The notes under the pieces were generated by a model that did not search any database, was not told the DNA's origin, and saw nothing but the letters and a program-made list of their open reading frames with translations. From contig NZ_CP157743.1 in assembly GCF_030717995.2 (NCBI RefSeq), positions 3,746,501 to 3,810,500 of the forward strand: a DNA stretch of 64,000 nt, given 5' to 3'. Shown piece by piece: positions 17,567-27,361 of the stretch. Position numbers and translations under genes: made by a program. Position 1 is the first letter of the stretch; the number at the start of each line of letters is the position of its first letter. This DNA comes from Methylomarinum sp. Ch1-1. Lineage in GTDB: Bacteria; Pseudomonadota; Gammaproteobacteria; Methylococcales; Methylomonadaceae.

Positions 17567-20500
17567 ATGAGCCATTTCCTCGACCGCTTGATGTTTTTCA
17601 AGAAAACAGTAGACACCTATTCCGGCGATCATGGCGTCGTCACCAATGAAGATCGAAGTTGGGAAGACAGCTACCGCCAACGCTGGCAACACGACAAAAT
17701 CGTCCGTTCGACCCACGGCGTCAATTGCACCGGTTCCTGCAGTTGGAAAATCTATGTCAAAAACGGCCTGGTTACCTGGGAAATGCAGCAAACCGATTAT
17801 CCTCACACCCGCCCCGATCTACCCAATCACGAACCGCGCGGCTGTCCGCGCGGGGCCAGTTATTCCTGGTATTTATACAGCGCCAACCGGCTCAAATATC
17901 CGATGATTCGGAGCCGCCTGGTGCGCTTATGGCGCGAAGCCAGAAAAACTCTGGAGCCGGTCGAGGCCTGGGCCTCCATTGTCGAGAATCCGTCCAAAGC
18001 CAAGGAATACAAAAGCAAGCGCGGCATGGGCGGCCTGATTCGCGCCGACTGGGCGGAAGTCAACGAAATCATTGCCGCCGCCAATGTTTATACCGCCAAA
18101 AAGTTCGGTCCGGATCGTATTGTCGGATTTTCTCCGATTCCGGCCATGTCGATGGTGTCCTATGCCGCCGGTAGCCGTTATCTGTCGTTGATCGGCGGCG
18201 TCAACCTGAGCTTCTACGACTGGTACTGCGACCTGCCGCCGTCCTCGCCGCAAACCTGGGGCGAGCAGACCGACGTGCCGGAATCGGCGGATTGGTACAA
18301 CGCCGGCTTCATCATGATGTGGGGCTCCAACGTGCCGCAGACTCGCACCCCGGATGCCCATTTCATGACCGAAGCCCGCTACAAAGGCGCCAAGGTCGTG
18401 GTGGTCACACCGGATTATTCCGAAGCCAGCAAATTCGCCGACTTATGGCTGCATCCCAAACAAGGCACCGATTCCGCCTTAGCGATGGCACTGGGCCATG
18501 TAATTCTTAAAGAATTCTACATCCAAAAACAAAGCGACTATTTCACTGAGTATGTCCGGGAAAATACCGATTTGCCGTTTTTGGTGCAGCTGAAAGAACA
18601 AGACGGTTACTATGTGCAGGACCGTTTCTTGAGAGCCTCGGATTTTTTAGGGTCGCTCGGGCAAGAGAACAACCCGGACTGGAAACCCGTCGCTTACGAT
18701 GAAATCAACGGTCAGATCGTACCGCCCGACGGCTCCATCGGTTTCCGCTGGGGCGAAAGCGGGCGCTGGAATATCGAACAAAAATCGGCCGGGACCGAGG
18801 TCAGATTGCGTTTGAGTTTAAACGAAATCAAAGATAATGTCGCCGCGGTCGGCTTTCCTTACTTTGGCGGCTCGCAGCATCCGCATTTCACCCATTCAGC
18901 GCACGATCCCATTCAACAACGCCATGTCCCGGTCAAAACAATCACCCTGGCCGACGGCACCGAGGTACTGGCTACCACGGTATTCGATTTACTGATCGCC
19001 AATTACGGTATCGATCGCGGCCTGGGCGACGCCAATGTCACCGATTCCTACGATGCCGATGTCCCTTATACGCCGGCCTGGCAGGAAAAAATCACCGGTG
19101 TCAAACGCCAAAATGTCATCGCGGTAGCCCGCGAATTCGCCGCCAATGCGGAGAAAACCAAAGGCCGATCGATGGTGATTCTCGGCGCCGGCATCAATCA
19201 CTGGTATCACATGGACATGAATTACCGGGGCATCATCAACCTACTGATGCTGTGCGGTTGTATCGGGCAATCCGGCGGCGGTTGGGCGCATTATGTCGGT
19301 CAGGAAAAATTGCGCCCCCAAACGGGCTGGCTGCCGCTGGCTTTCGGCCTGGACTGGAAACGTCCGCCCCGGCATATGAACGGCACCTCGTTTTTCTATA
19401 ATCACACCAGCCAGTGGCGTTACGAGAAGCTCAAAATCAACGAAATCCTGTCGCCGCTGGCCGACCCCAAGGATTGGCCGGGCAGCCTGATCGATTATAA
19501 CGTCCGCGCCGAACGCATGGGTTGGCTGCCATCGGCGCCGCAACTGCAGACCAACCCGCTGGAAATCACTAAAGCGGCCGAAAAAGCCGGACAAAAGCCG
19601 GTCGATTTCGTCGTGGCCGGCTTGAAGGACGGCAGTCTGAAAATGTCCTGCGAAGACCCGGATCATCCGCACAACTTTCCGCGCAACCTATTCGTCTGGC
19701 GTTCCAACCTGCTCGGCTCGTCCGGCAAAGGCCATGAATATTTCCTTAAGTATTTATTGGGTACCCAGCATGGCCTTCAAGGCAAGGACTTGGGCGCCGA
19801 AGGCGGCGACAAACCGTCCGAAGTGGTTTGGCGCGACGAAGGCGCGGAAGGCAAGCTCGATCTTTTGGTGACGCTGGATTTCAGGATGTCCACTACCTGC
19901 CTCTATTCCGATATCGTTCTCCCGACGGCGACCTGGTATGAAAAAAACGATCTAAATACATCGGACATGCACCCCTTCATTCATCCCTTGTCCAAAGCCG
20001 TCGATCCGGCCTGGGAATCGCGCTCGGACTGGGAAATTTACAAGGGCATCGCGCGCAAATTCTCGGAGTTGACGGCCGGCCATCTCGGCATCGAAAAGGA
20101 CATTGTCGCCGTTCCCACCCTGCACGATACTCCGGGAGAACTTGCTCAAGCAATGGCTGTCAAGGACTGGAAAAAAGGCCAGTGCGAACCGGTCCCCGGT
20201 AAAACCCTGCCGAACCTGGTGGTCGTCGAACGCGACTATCCCAATACCTATAAGATGTTCACGGCACTGGGCCCGCTGATGACCCAAGTCGGCAACGGCG
20301 GCAAAGGCATTGCCTGGAATACCGAAGACGAAGTCGAGTTTCTGGGCGACCTGAATCATCGCGTGACCGAAGAAGGCATCAGCCAAGGCCTGCCGCGCAT
20401 CGACTCGGACATCGACGCAGCCGAAGTGATACTCTCGCTGGCGCCGGAAACCAACGGCCAGGTCGCGGTCAAAGCCTGGGCGGCGCTCGGTAAGGTCACC

Positions 20501-21307
20501 GGGCTCGACCACACTCCTCTGGCGTTGCCGCGCGAAGATGACAAAATTCGCTTCCACGACATTCAGGCGCAGCCGCGCAAGATTATTTCCTCGCCCACCT
20601 GGAGTGGCGTGGAATCCGAAAAAGTCTGTTACAACGCAGGCTACACCAATGTGCATGAACGTATCCCCTGGCGCACCTTGACCGGACGCCAGCAGTTCTT
20701 TCAGGACCACGCCTGGATGCGCGCGTTCGGCGAGACCTTATGCGTCTATAAACCGCCGGTCGACACCCGTACGATCGAACCGATGCTGGAAAAGAAACCC
20801 AACGGCAATCCCGAAGTGGTATTGAATTTCCTGACCCCTCACCAGAAATGGGGCATCCATAGCACTTACACCGATAATTTGCTGATGTTGACCTTGTCAC
20901 GCGGCGGGCCTATCGTCTGGATCAGCGAAATCGATGCCGCCAAAGCGAATATCAAAGACAACGATTGGATCGAAGCGTTCAATGTCAACGGCGCATTGAC
21001 GGCGCGGGCAGTGGTCAGTCAACGGGTGCCGGAAGGCATGACCCTGATGTATCACGCCCAGGAAAAAACCCTCAATACGCCGGGTTCGGAAATTACCGGT
21101 CGTCGCGGCGGCATCCATAATTCGGTCACCCGGGTGACGCTGAAACCGACCCATATGATCGGTGGCTATGCCCAGCAAAGTTACGGTTTCAACTACTATG
21201 GCACCGTCGGTTCGAATCGCGATGAATTCGTCATTGTCCGCAAAACCAACAAAGTCGATTGGATGGATGAACCCAGTCGAAGCCCCGAACAGGGAGAGGA
21301 TGCATAA
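17567..21307 (+). CDS. narG: Respiratory nitrate reductase alpha subunit NarG
   Basis: Catalytic subunit of membrane-bound nitrate reductase, reducing nitrate to nitrite at a Mo-bis-MGD centre on the cytoplasmic side. The FS0 [4Fe-4S] cluster ligands His50, Cys54, Cys58 and Cys93 are present. Asp222 (YCDLPP), the molybdenum ligand in the Escherichia coli enzyme, is at the same residue number. At 1246 residues it is full length. The start ATG at 17567 has an AGG upstream. It is followed directly by narH with no gap. No twin-arginine signal precedes the conserved N-terminus, as expected for the cytoplasm-facing Nar type. Confidence 0.97.
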   Translation: MSHFLDRLMFFKKTVDTYSGDHGVVTNEDRSWEDSYRQRWQHDKIVRSTHGVNCTGSCSWKIYVKNGLVTWEMQQTDYPHTRPDLPNHEPRGCPRGASYSWYLYSANRLKYPMIRSRLVRLWREARKTLEPVEAWASIVENPSKAKEYKSKRGMGGLIRADWAEVNEIIAAANVYTAKKFGPDRIVGFSPIPAMSMVSYAAGSRYLSLIGGVNLSFYDWYCDLPPSSPQTWGEQTDVPESADWYNAGFIMMWGSNVPQTRTPDAHFMTEARYKGAKVVVVTPDYSEASKFADLWLHPKQGTDSALAMALGHVILKEFYIQKQSDYFTEYVRENTDLPFLVQLKEQDGYYVQDRFLRASDFLGSLGQENNPDWKPVAYDEINGQIVPPDGSIGFRWGESGRWNIEQKSAGTEVRLRLSLNEIKDNVAAVGFPYFGGSQHPHFTHSAHDPIQQRHVPVKTITLADGTEVLATTVFDLLIANYGIDRGLGDANVTDSYDADVPYTPAWQEKITGVKRQNVIAVAREFAANAEKTKGRSMVILGAGINHWYHMDMNYRGIINLLMLCGCIGQSGGGWAHYVGQEKLRPQTGWLPLAFGLDWKRPPRHMNGTSFFYNHTSQWRYEKLKINEILSPLADPKDWPGSLIDYNVRAERMGWLPSAPQLQTNPLEITKAAEKAGQKPVDFVVAGLKDGSLKMSCEDPDHPHNFPRNLFVWRSNLLGSSGKGHEYFLKYLLGTQHGLQGKDLGAEGGDKPSEVVWRDEGAEGKLDLLVTLDFRMSTTCLYSDIVLPTATWYEKNDLNTSDMHPFIHPLSKAVDPAWESRSDWEIYKGIARKFSELTAGHLGIEKDIVAVPTLHDTPGELAQAMAVKDWKKGQCEPVPGKTLPNLVVVERDYPNTYKMFTALGPLMTQVGNGGKGIAWNTEDEVEFLGDLNHRVTEEGISQGLPRIDSDIDAAEVILSLAPETNGQVAVKAWAALGKVTGLDHTPLALPREDDKIRFHDIQAQPRKIISSPTWSGVESEKVCYNAGYTNVHERIPWRTLTGRQQFFQDHAWMRAFGETLCVYKPPVDTRTIEPMLEKKPNGNPEVVLNFLTPHQKWGIHSTYTDNLLMLTLSRGGPIVWISEIDAAKANIKDNDWIEAFNVNGALTARAVVSQRVPEGMTLMYHAQEKTLNTPGSEITGRRGGIHNSVTRVTLKPTHMIGGYAQQSYGFNYYGTVGSNRDEFVIVRKTNKVDWMDEPSRSPEQGEDA

Positions 21308-22864
21308 ATGAAAATTCGCGCACAAATCGGCATGGTCCTGAACCTGGACAAATGCATCGGCTGTCACACCTGTTCCATCACCTGCAAGAACGTCTGGACC
21401 TCGCGAACCGGCGCCGAGTACGCCTGGTTCAACAACGTGGAAACCAAACCCGGAATCGGTTTTCCCAAGCAATGGGAAAATCAGGAAAAATGGAACGGCG
21501 GCTGGGTACGCAAAATCAACGGTAAGATCGAGCCGAAACAGGGCGGCAAGCTGAAATCCCTGGCCAATATTTTCGCCAATCCCAACATGCCGGGCATTGA
21601 AGATTATTACGAACCCTTCGATTTCGATTATAGTCATTTGCAAAATGCACCGACATCGAAAACGGCGCCGACGGCCAGACCTTATTCGGTGATCACCGGC
21701 GAACGCATGGAAAAAATCGAAGGTGGCCCGAACTGGGAGGAAATTCTCGGCACCGAATTCGAATCGCGGTCCCGCGATGTCAATTTCGAGCAAGTGCAAA
21801 AGGATATGTACGGCGAATTCGAAAACACCTTCATGATGTATTTACCGAGGCTGTGTGAGCATTGTCTTAATCCGACCTGCGTCGCCGCCTGTCCCAGCGG
21901 ATCGATATACAAACGCGAAGAGGACGGCATCGTTTTGATCGACCAGGATAAATGCCGCGGCTGGCGGATGTGCGTGTCCGCTTGCCCCTACAAAAAGATT
22001 TATTACAACTGGGAAACTGGTAAATCGGAAAAATGCGTCTTCTGCTATCCGCGGATCGAAGCCGGCGAACCCACCGTATGCTCGGAAACCTGCGTTGGCC
22101 GCATCCGCTATTTAGGCGTACTGCTGTACGATGCCGACCGCATCGAAGCGGCGGCCGGCTGCGAGTCGGAACAGGATTTATATCAGCAACAACTAGATGT
22201 GTTCCTGGACCCTTTCGACGAAGCCGTGTTAACCGAGGCGCGCAAGGAAGGCATACCGGAGTCCTGGCTGACCGCCGCCCAGGCCTCGCCGGTCTACAAA
22301 ATGGCGTTGGATTGGAAAGTCGCGTTTCCGTTGCATCCGGAATTCCGGACCCTGCCGATGGTTTGGTATGTGCCGCCGCTGTCTCCCATTCAAGCTGCGG
22401 CTGAAAACGACACAATCGGTATGAACGACAATATTCCGGACGTCCGTTCATTGCGCATACCGGTACGTTATCTCGCCAATCTGTTGACTGCCGGCAAGGA
22501 AGAACCGGTGGCGCTGGCGCTGGAACGCATGCTGGCGATGCGCGTCTATATGCGCGGCAGAACCGTTGATGGCCAAATCAATACCGAGGTGCTGGAGCAG
22601 GTTGGCTTAACGCAGGCGCAGGTCGAAGACATGTACCGTTACATGGCCATCGCCGGCTACGAGGACCGTTTCGTCATTCCGACCAGCCACCGCGAATATG
22701 CAGGGTCCGCATTCGATGCCTACAGCGAACAAGGCGGCTGTGGCTTCAGTTTCGGCAACGGCTGTTCCGGGGACGACAAGGTCAATCTGTTCGGTGGCGA
22801 CAAATGGAAACAGCGCGGTAAGGTCCCGATCAAAATTCCGGTGAAAGTAGAACCGGTCAAATAG
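21308..22864 (+). CDS. narH: Respiratory nitrate reductase beta subunit NarH
   Basis: Iron-sulfur electron-transfer subunit linking NarI haems to NarG. Four cluster-binding groups are visible: Cys16, 19, 22 and 26 (CIGCHTCSITC), CEHCLNPTCVAACP, CRGWRMCVSACP and CVFCYPRIEAGEPTVCSETC. The Trp in CRGWRMC replaces a cysteine, which in this family gives the [3Fe-4S] cluster. At 518 residues it has normal length. It begins at the base after the narG stop, with GGGAGAGG as ribosome binding site inside the end of narG. Confidence 0.97.
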   Translation: MKIRAQIGMVLNLDKCIGCHTCSITCKNVWTSRTGAEYAWFNNVETKPGIGFPKQWENQEKWNGGWVRKINGKIEPKQGGKLKSLANIFANPNMPGIEDYYEPFDFDYSHLQNAPTSKTAPTARPYSVITGERMEKIEGGPNWEEILGTEFESRSRDVNFEQVQKDMYGEFENTFMMYLPRLCEHCLNPTCVAACPSGSIYKREEDGIVLIDQDKCRGWRMCVSACPYKKIYYNWETGKSEKCVFCYPRIEAGEPTVCSETCVGRIRYLGVLLYDADRIEAAAGCESEQDLYQQQLDVFLDPFDEAVLTEARKEGIPESWLTAAQASPVYKMALDWKVAFPLHPEFRTLPMVWYVPPLSPIQAAAENDTIGMNDNIPDVRSLRIPVRYLANLLTAGKEEPVALALERMLAMRVYMRGRTVDGQINTEVLEQVGLTQAQVEDMYRYMAIAGYEDRFVIPTSHREYAGSAFDAYSEQGGCGFSFGNGCSGDDKVNLFGGDKWKQRGKVPIKIPVKVEPVK

Positions 22865-22873
22865 GAGATCATT

Positions 22874-23584
22874 ATGCATACTTTTAAAATTCTGTCGGTG
22901 TTGCTCACTTATCCGCAACAAGAGACACTGGATGCGCTCGGTGAAATGGCGGAGATTATCGAACGCGAAACGCATCTGTCCAACGTCCACAAAAAAGCGG
23001 TCCAGTCCCTGATCGATTCCTATCGCGGCGCCGATTTACTGGACCTGCAGGAGCGTTATGTGGCGTTGTTCGACCGCGGCCGATTCTTATCGCTGCATAT
23101 TTTCGAACATGTCCATGGCGAATCGCGGGATCGCGGCCAGGCCATGATCGATCTGCTTGAACTCTATCGAACCCATGGTTTCGAATTGAGTGCCCGGGAA
23201 CTGCCGGATTTCATTCCGTTATTCTTGGAGTTTCTGACTCAACTCGCCTCGCGCGAACAAGCCCTGCAACTGCTGCGCGATGCCATGCCGGTGCTTAGCC
23301 TTTTAGGCGCCCGCCTAGCGGAGCGCGGCAGCAGGTTTCATGTCATTTTCGATGCCTTGGCGGATATTGCCGGCGAGCCGGAAGATATTGCCGATATCCG
23401 GCGACAGGCCGCCGTGGAAGGCGAAGACGAGTCGCTGGTTAATATGGATGCCATCTGGGAGGAAGAAGCCGTCAGCTTCATGGCGGCTGGCGAACCTTGC
23501 CAAACCCAAACCGGAACCGTCAATCCGATTACTATCACGCCGCGCGATCAAATTTTGAAGTCGCCGCGAAATCGCTCTCTCTGA
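22874..23584 (+). CDS. narJ: Nitrate reductase assembly chaperone NarJ
   Basis: Cytoplasmic chaperone needed for inserting the molybdenum cofactor into NarG and for membrane docking; it is not part of the final enzyme. The sequence has the TorD/NarJ features: KILSVLLTYPQQ at the N-terminus, RYVALFDRGRFLSLHIFEHVHGESRDRG, and LPDFIPLFLEFL. At 236 residues it is normal length. It lies 9 bp after narH with AGGAG in the gap and 15 bp before narI. Confidence 0.95.
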   Translation: MHTFKILSVLLTYPQQETLDALGEMAEIIERETHLSNVHKKAVQSLIDSYRGADLLDLQERYVALFDRGRFLSLHIFEHVHGESRDRGQAMIDLLELYRTHGFELSARELPDFIPLFLEFLTQLASREQALQLLRDAMPVLSLLGARLAERGSRFHVIFDALADIAGEPEDIADIRRQAAVEGEDESLVNMDAIWEEEAVSFMAAGEPCQTQTGTVNPITITPRDQILKSPRNRSL

Positions 23585-23599
23585 AGAAGGACTACCTCA

Positions 23600-24271
23600 A
23601 TGAATACGCTCTTGTTCGGCTATTACCCTTACATCGCGATGACGGTGTTTTTACTCGGCAGTCTGGCGCGTTTCGAGCGCGACCAATTTAGCTGGCGTAC
23701 CGGTTCCAGTCAATTATTAAGCTCTGACGATGCTTTTCGTCGCGGCAATAATTTGTTTCATATCGGAATTTTACTGTTATTTTTCGGACATTTCATCGGT
23801 CTGTTGACGCCGCCGGCTGTCTATCACAGCTTAGGTATTTCCACCTCTGCCAAGCAAATATTGGCGGTAATCGCCGGCGGTATCTTCGGCGGTATCTGCC
23901 TGGCCGGGATTTATCCGTTAATCCGCCGCCGCTTGACCGACCCCAGGGTGCGCGCGACCAGCAGTCGCATGGATATTTTCATCCTGCTGCTGATCGGTTT
24001 TCAATTGGTATTGGGCCTGCTTACCTTACCGGTGTCTATTTATCACTACGACGGCTCCAGTATGTTGCTGCTGTCGGAATGGGCGCAACGCATCGTCACG
24101 TTTAGAAGCGGCGCGGCCGATGTGATTGCCGATATCAATTTCCTGTTTAAACTGCATTTGTTTTTTGGTATCACCCTTTTTTTGGTGTTTCCATTCAGCC
24201 GTTTGGTGCATATCTGGAGCGTACCGCTAGGCTATTTCAATCGCCCCTATCAGGTTGTGCGTAAACGTTGA
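23600..24271 (+). CDS. narI: Respiratory nitrate reductase gamma subunit NarI
   Basis: Membrane cytochrome b that oxidises quinol and passes electrons to NarH. Five transmembrane helices are visible. The haem ligands correspond to His54 and His64 (NLFHIGILLLFFGHF) and His186 and His204 (FKLHLFFG and SRLVHIWS), nearly the same spacing as the Escherichia coli protein. At 223 residues it is full length and ends the nar operon. No hairpin terminator was identified in the roughly 35 bp that follow. Confidence 0.96.
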   Translation: MNTLLFGYYPYIAMTVFLLGSLARFERDQFSWRTGSSQLLSSDDAFRRGNNLFHIGILLLFFGHFIGLLTPPAVYHSLGISTSAKQILAVIAGGIFGGICLAGIYPLIRRRLTDPRVRATSSRMDIFILLLIGFQLVLGLLTLPVSIYHYDGSSMLLLSEWAQRIVTFRSGAADVIADINFLFKLHLFFGITLFLVFPFSRLVHIWSVPLGYFNRPYQVVRKR

Positions 24272-24307
24272 TCGGCCATAACCCTCATAGCAGCAGGAAA
24301 TAACAAG

Positions 24308-24567
24308 TCACCCTGCTGTCTGCGTTTCGCCAAGTCTTTCTAAAACCTGTTTCTTGTTCATGGAAAATGGTTGATTCAGGGGTTGGCGGCGGACAATCTT
24401 GAGTGCTTTCCGATTCAGTTTGGTCGAAAAATTATCGAAACCGAAAACGCTGAGTAACGCGCTAAAATCGTCGGTAATTTCCCCGTGCCCGTATCCGAAA
24501 GAAGTATTGTGAGATGAGCTGTTGTTCGGTTCTTGGGTTTGATTGGTTTTTCCTTTGTATCGGTCAT
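24308..24567 (-). pseudogene. Small unrecognised gene with one frameshift
   Basis: Read from the ATG at 24567 the frame begins MTDTKEK and is broken at a run of five A residues (24547-24551 as T on this strand). Adding one base gives an 86-residue protein with plausible composition, containing TDDFSALLSVFGFDNFST and MNKKQVLERLGETQTAG, ending at the TGA at 24308. No family is recognised. It lies between narI and the IS66-type element. A sequencing or assembly error in the A-run is an alternative explanation for the break. Confidence 0.35.
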
Positions 24568-24642
24568 TGTTGAGCCCTCGTCATATACAGTAAAGATTCC
24601 GGTTGTTCACTTAAAGATCAGGAAAGTGATTGCAAAATGGAG

Positions 24643-26313
24643 GTAAGTATTCACACACCCTAGCTGAAAATACAAAATAATTGACAAACCGACACAAGAA
24701 CATTGTACAAATCCATTAAGAAGCCTTAGTATTTATCCCATGCAACTCAGTAACCAGGACCTAAGCCAAATCGATGAAGACGAGCTTCTCAATTTACCGG
24801 AAGAGGAATTACGTTACCTATCGATTAAGTTACTTAACGACCTAAAAGAAGCGCGTGAGCGCTTAAGCCAAAATTCGCGCAACAGCTCTCGTCCACCTAG
24901 CAGCGAAGCGCCTTGGGATAAAGCAGCTACAGATAATACAAACGATCAAGAACAAACGGAGATCGATAAGTCTGCTGAAACGGAAGACACCGTCACCCCC
25001 CCGTCGCCTTCTAAAAAAGATCAGCAACAGTCCGCTGATCCTAACAATGAACATCAAGAACCCCGCAAACCCGGCAAACAACCAGGCGCACAAGGCTTTG
25101 GCCGAACACAAAAGCTAGCCATTACCCACTATCAAGATCATTACCCTGAAATATGTGCCTGCTGCCATCAAACATTAGAGCCGCGTCATGCTATCGCCTA
25201 TGCCGCGTATGAAACAATCAATGTCGAATGGGGCGATGTTGAGCATCCAGGCATTCTAGTCACCCATACCAAGCACACTCTCTATGAAGTAGTGTGCGCC
25301 AATGGACATATCACGCGCAAAGAAGTCAGTCGTAGCAGTCATGCTCAATTGCCGGGTATTAGCCGAACTGAATGGCGTTTAGTGGGGCCTGGACTGGCAG
25401 CAATGATTGTTTGTCTTGCCTACCGTATGCGCCTATCGCGTGAGCGTATTCAGGAATTTTATATGACTGGTTAGGTATTAAATTAAGTGTTGGCACCATC
25501 AATAATACCCTACATGAAAGTGGCGCAGCGGCTATGCCGCTTGAAGATGAGTTTGCACAAGAAATCATTAACAGCGAATTGCTGCATGTAGACGAAACCT
25601 CCTGGATGGAGCACACGACTTTTCTTTGGTTATGGGTGTTCAGTACGAATCGCGTCACAGCCTATTGGATTGCTACGCGTAGCGCTGAATTATTGGAAAA
25701 TCTTTTAGGCGACGACTTTAATGGTTGGTTAATGAGCGATGGCTACACGGTTTATCGCAAATATCTGAGTCGGTTACGTTGCTGGGCTCATCTTCTGCGT
25801 AAAGCGAAAGGGCTCAATGAAAGCTTAAACAGAGACGCCCAGCTTTTGGTCAACAAACGCACGATTTACTGGCTGTGTTGATAGGTGCGGTACGCAAAGC
25901 GCGAATAACACCACCTGATACGCCACTTTCTGAAACTTATCGCCTGCAATTACTGCTCTATCAGCAGATGTGTATACAAATGAAAACCCATGAACATAAG
26001 AAAACAGCAGCATTAGCCACGGAAATGCTAAATGACTGGACAGCTATTTTTCAAGTTCTGGATCAACCGCATCAGCCCTTAACGAATAATGAAGCGGAGC
26101 GAGCGTTGCGCCACTGGGTTATTTTACGCGGCATTTGCTATGGCACGCGCTCGGAAAATGGGACGCGTGTGTTCGCTATTTTAATCAGCGTCATTGAAAC
26201 CTGCCGCAAAAGAAATCAGTCACCGTGGATTTATTTGGCACAAGTGATCGCAAGTCAGCGGTCAGGCTTGCCGGTACCGGCCTTGCCAATTGTTAGGGTG
26301 TCTGAATAATTAC
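24643..26313 (+). mobile_element. IS66-family element, complete ends, decayed transposase
   Basis: 1671-bp element starting GTAAGTATTCACACACCCTA and ending with the complement of GTAATTATTCAGACACCCTA. It is flanked by a perfect 8-bp duplication AAATGGAG (24635-24642 and 26314-26321). GTAA ends and 8-bp duplications are characteristic of IS66. It has a single transposase gene and no tnpA or tnpB accessory genes. Confidence 0.93.
24740..26309 (+). pseudogene. IS66-family transposase, two frameshifts
   Basis: The transposase is read in three frames. The first part (24740-25474) has the IS66 N-terminus: SQNSRNSSRPPSSEAPWDK, a KPGKQPGAQGFGR motif and a CACC zinc-finger-like pair. The second part (about 25462-25840) carries the catalytic strand LLHVDETSW and the second aspartate MSDGY. 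The third part (to 26309) carries NNEAERALRHWVILRGI with the catalytic glutamate. Shifts lie near 25462 (apparent extra AT or one lost base) and near 25840. The ends of the element are still intact, so decay seems to post-date insertion. Confidence 0.9.
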
Positions 26314-26394
26314 AAATGGAGCGGTAGGTACGGTCTAAAATGAGTCGTATCTCAATGAAGTCGGCTATCGAAAAGTGTACCGCCCTTTAAATTA

Positions 26395-26518
26395 GGCTAT
26401 GTCACCGTTAAATGTGGAATCCTTAATTCATGCGGCTTTGAGCAAATGCCATGTTCCGCATTAAATAAGACTTTTCACAAAAAATAAAAAATTTTCAATA
26501 TCTAACGGTGACATAGCC
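26395..26518. mobile_element. MITE-like element with perfect 16-bp inverted ends
   Basis: 124 bp bounded by GGCTATGTCACCGTTA (26395-26410) and its exact complement (26503-26518), with an AT-rich centre and no coding capacity. No clear target duplication was found (left flank AAATTA, right flank ATTTAT). The inverted ends differ from the IS66 and IS4 ends in this window, so it is a separate family. Confidence 0.75.
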
Positions 26519-26523
26519 ATTTA

Positions 26524-26555
26524 TTTTGATATAAAAGCAGCCTGTCCCCTTTTCA
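26524..26555. repeat. Right-end fragment of the 125-bp palindromic repeat
   Basis: 32 bp identical to 14263-14294 and nearly identical to 28119-28148 (TTTTGATATAAAAGCAGCC through TGTCCCCTTTT). It abuts the preceding MITE-like element, and the left part of the repeat is absent. Confidence 0.85.
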
Positions 26556-26697
26556 CTTAATTTATATAAAGAAAGTATTTGCTTACATACGTGATCTTAG
26601 GACGACTTCTATTAAAAACACTTAGCCTGTATACTGAAATCCGGCATGATGCGAGAAAACTGCATAACAACTTTATCAATTGATCGAAGGAAATATC

Positions 26698-27360
26698 ATG
26701 AAAATAAAAACAATAATGTGTCTTACCCTGACTTACACATTATCAGGGTGCGCTTATCAACCGGCAGGAAAATATGAGCGACCCGATGGAATTTCTACAG
26801 ACGCCCTTACTATCAAAAAAAGCCAACAAATTAAATCAGCTTCCGCATCCCACTGGAATTTATTAGCCGAGAATGAAGCGAAGAATTTGCTACAGCGGGT
26901 TAAAGGGCCAGTGATGATAAAAAAACCAAACTTCGCGACTGTTTTCTCCGAAACATATTACGACCTCTTAACTAGCAACCTAGTCAAAAATAATGCCGCA
27001 GTTATCAAAGACCCCATCCCATCAGCCACAACCATCTCCTATAAAATAAATGTGGTGACTCATAACAAATCCTCATCAAGACCGGATACTTTTCTCCCAC
27101 TCTCCACTTTTGTTTATTATGTTACTGCAGAGGCAACCGAAGTCGTCAAAGCCCCTTTCTATGCAATAAAAGATCAACTATTAAAAAACTTGAGCTCGAT
27201 TACAGAAGTTGTTGTAACCACTCAGGCACATAAGGACAATCTTGTCGTTTCATCTAATTCGAATATTTATTACATAGAAACCAAAAATAGCATGAATTAT
27301 TTAGGTACCTCCCCTACTACTGGAAATTCCTCAATAAATTTTGACGTAGTAGGAGACTAA
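26698..27360 (+). CDS. Predicted lipoprotein, function unknown
   Basis: 220-residue protein from the ATG at 26698 with AAGGAA nine bases upstream. The signal peptide ends in a lipobox (LSGC, Cys18), so export and lipid anchoring are predicted. The mature part is mixed alpha/beta with many Ser, Thr and Lys residues and no recognised domain. The next gene begins one base after its stop and encodes a second lipoprotein with a FlgO-type domain, so the two probably form one operon and may act together at the outer membrane. Codon use appears more AT-rich than in nearby housekeeping genes, suggesting transfer. Confidence 0.75.
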   Translation: MKIKTIMCLTLTYTLSGCAYQPAGKYERPDGISTDALTIKKSQQIKSASASHWNLLAENEAKNLLQRVKGPVMIKKPNFATVFSETYYDLLTSNLVKNNAAVIKDPIPSATTISYKINVVTHNKSSSRPDTFLPLSTFVYYVTAEATEVVKAPFYAIKDQLLKNLSSITEVVVTTQAHKDNLVVSSNSNIYYIETKNSMNYLGTSPTTGNSSINFDVVGD

Positions 27361-27361
27361 A

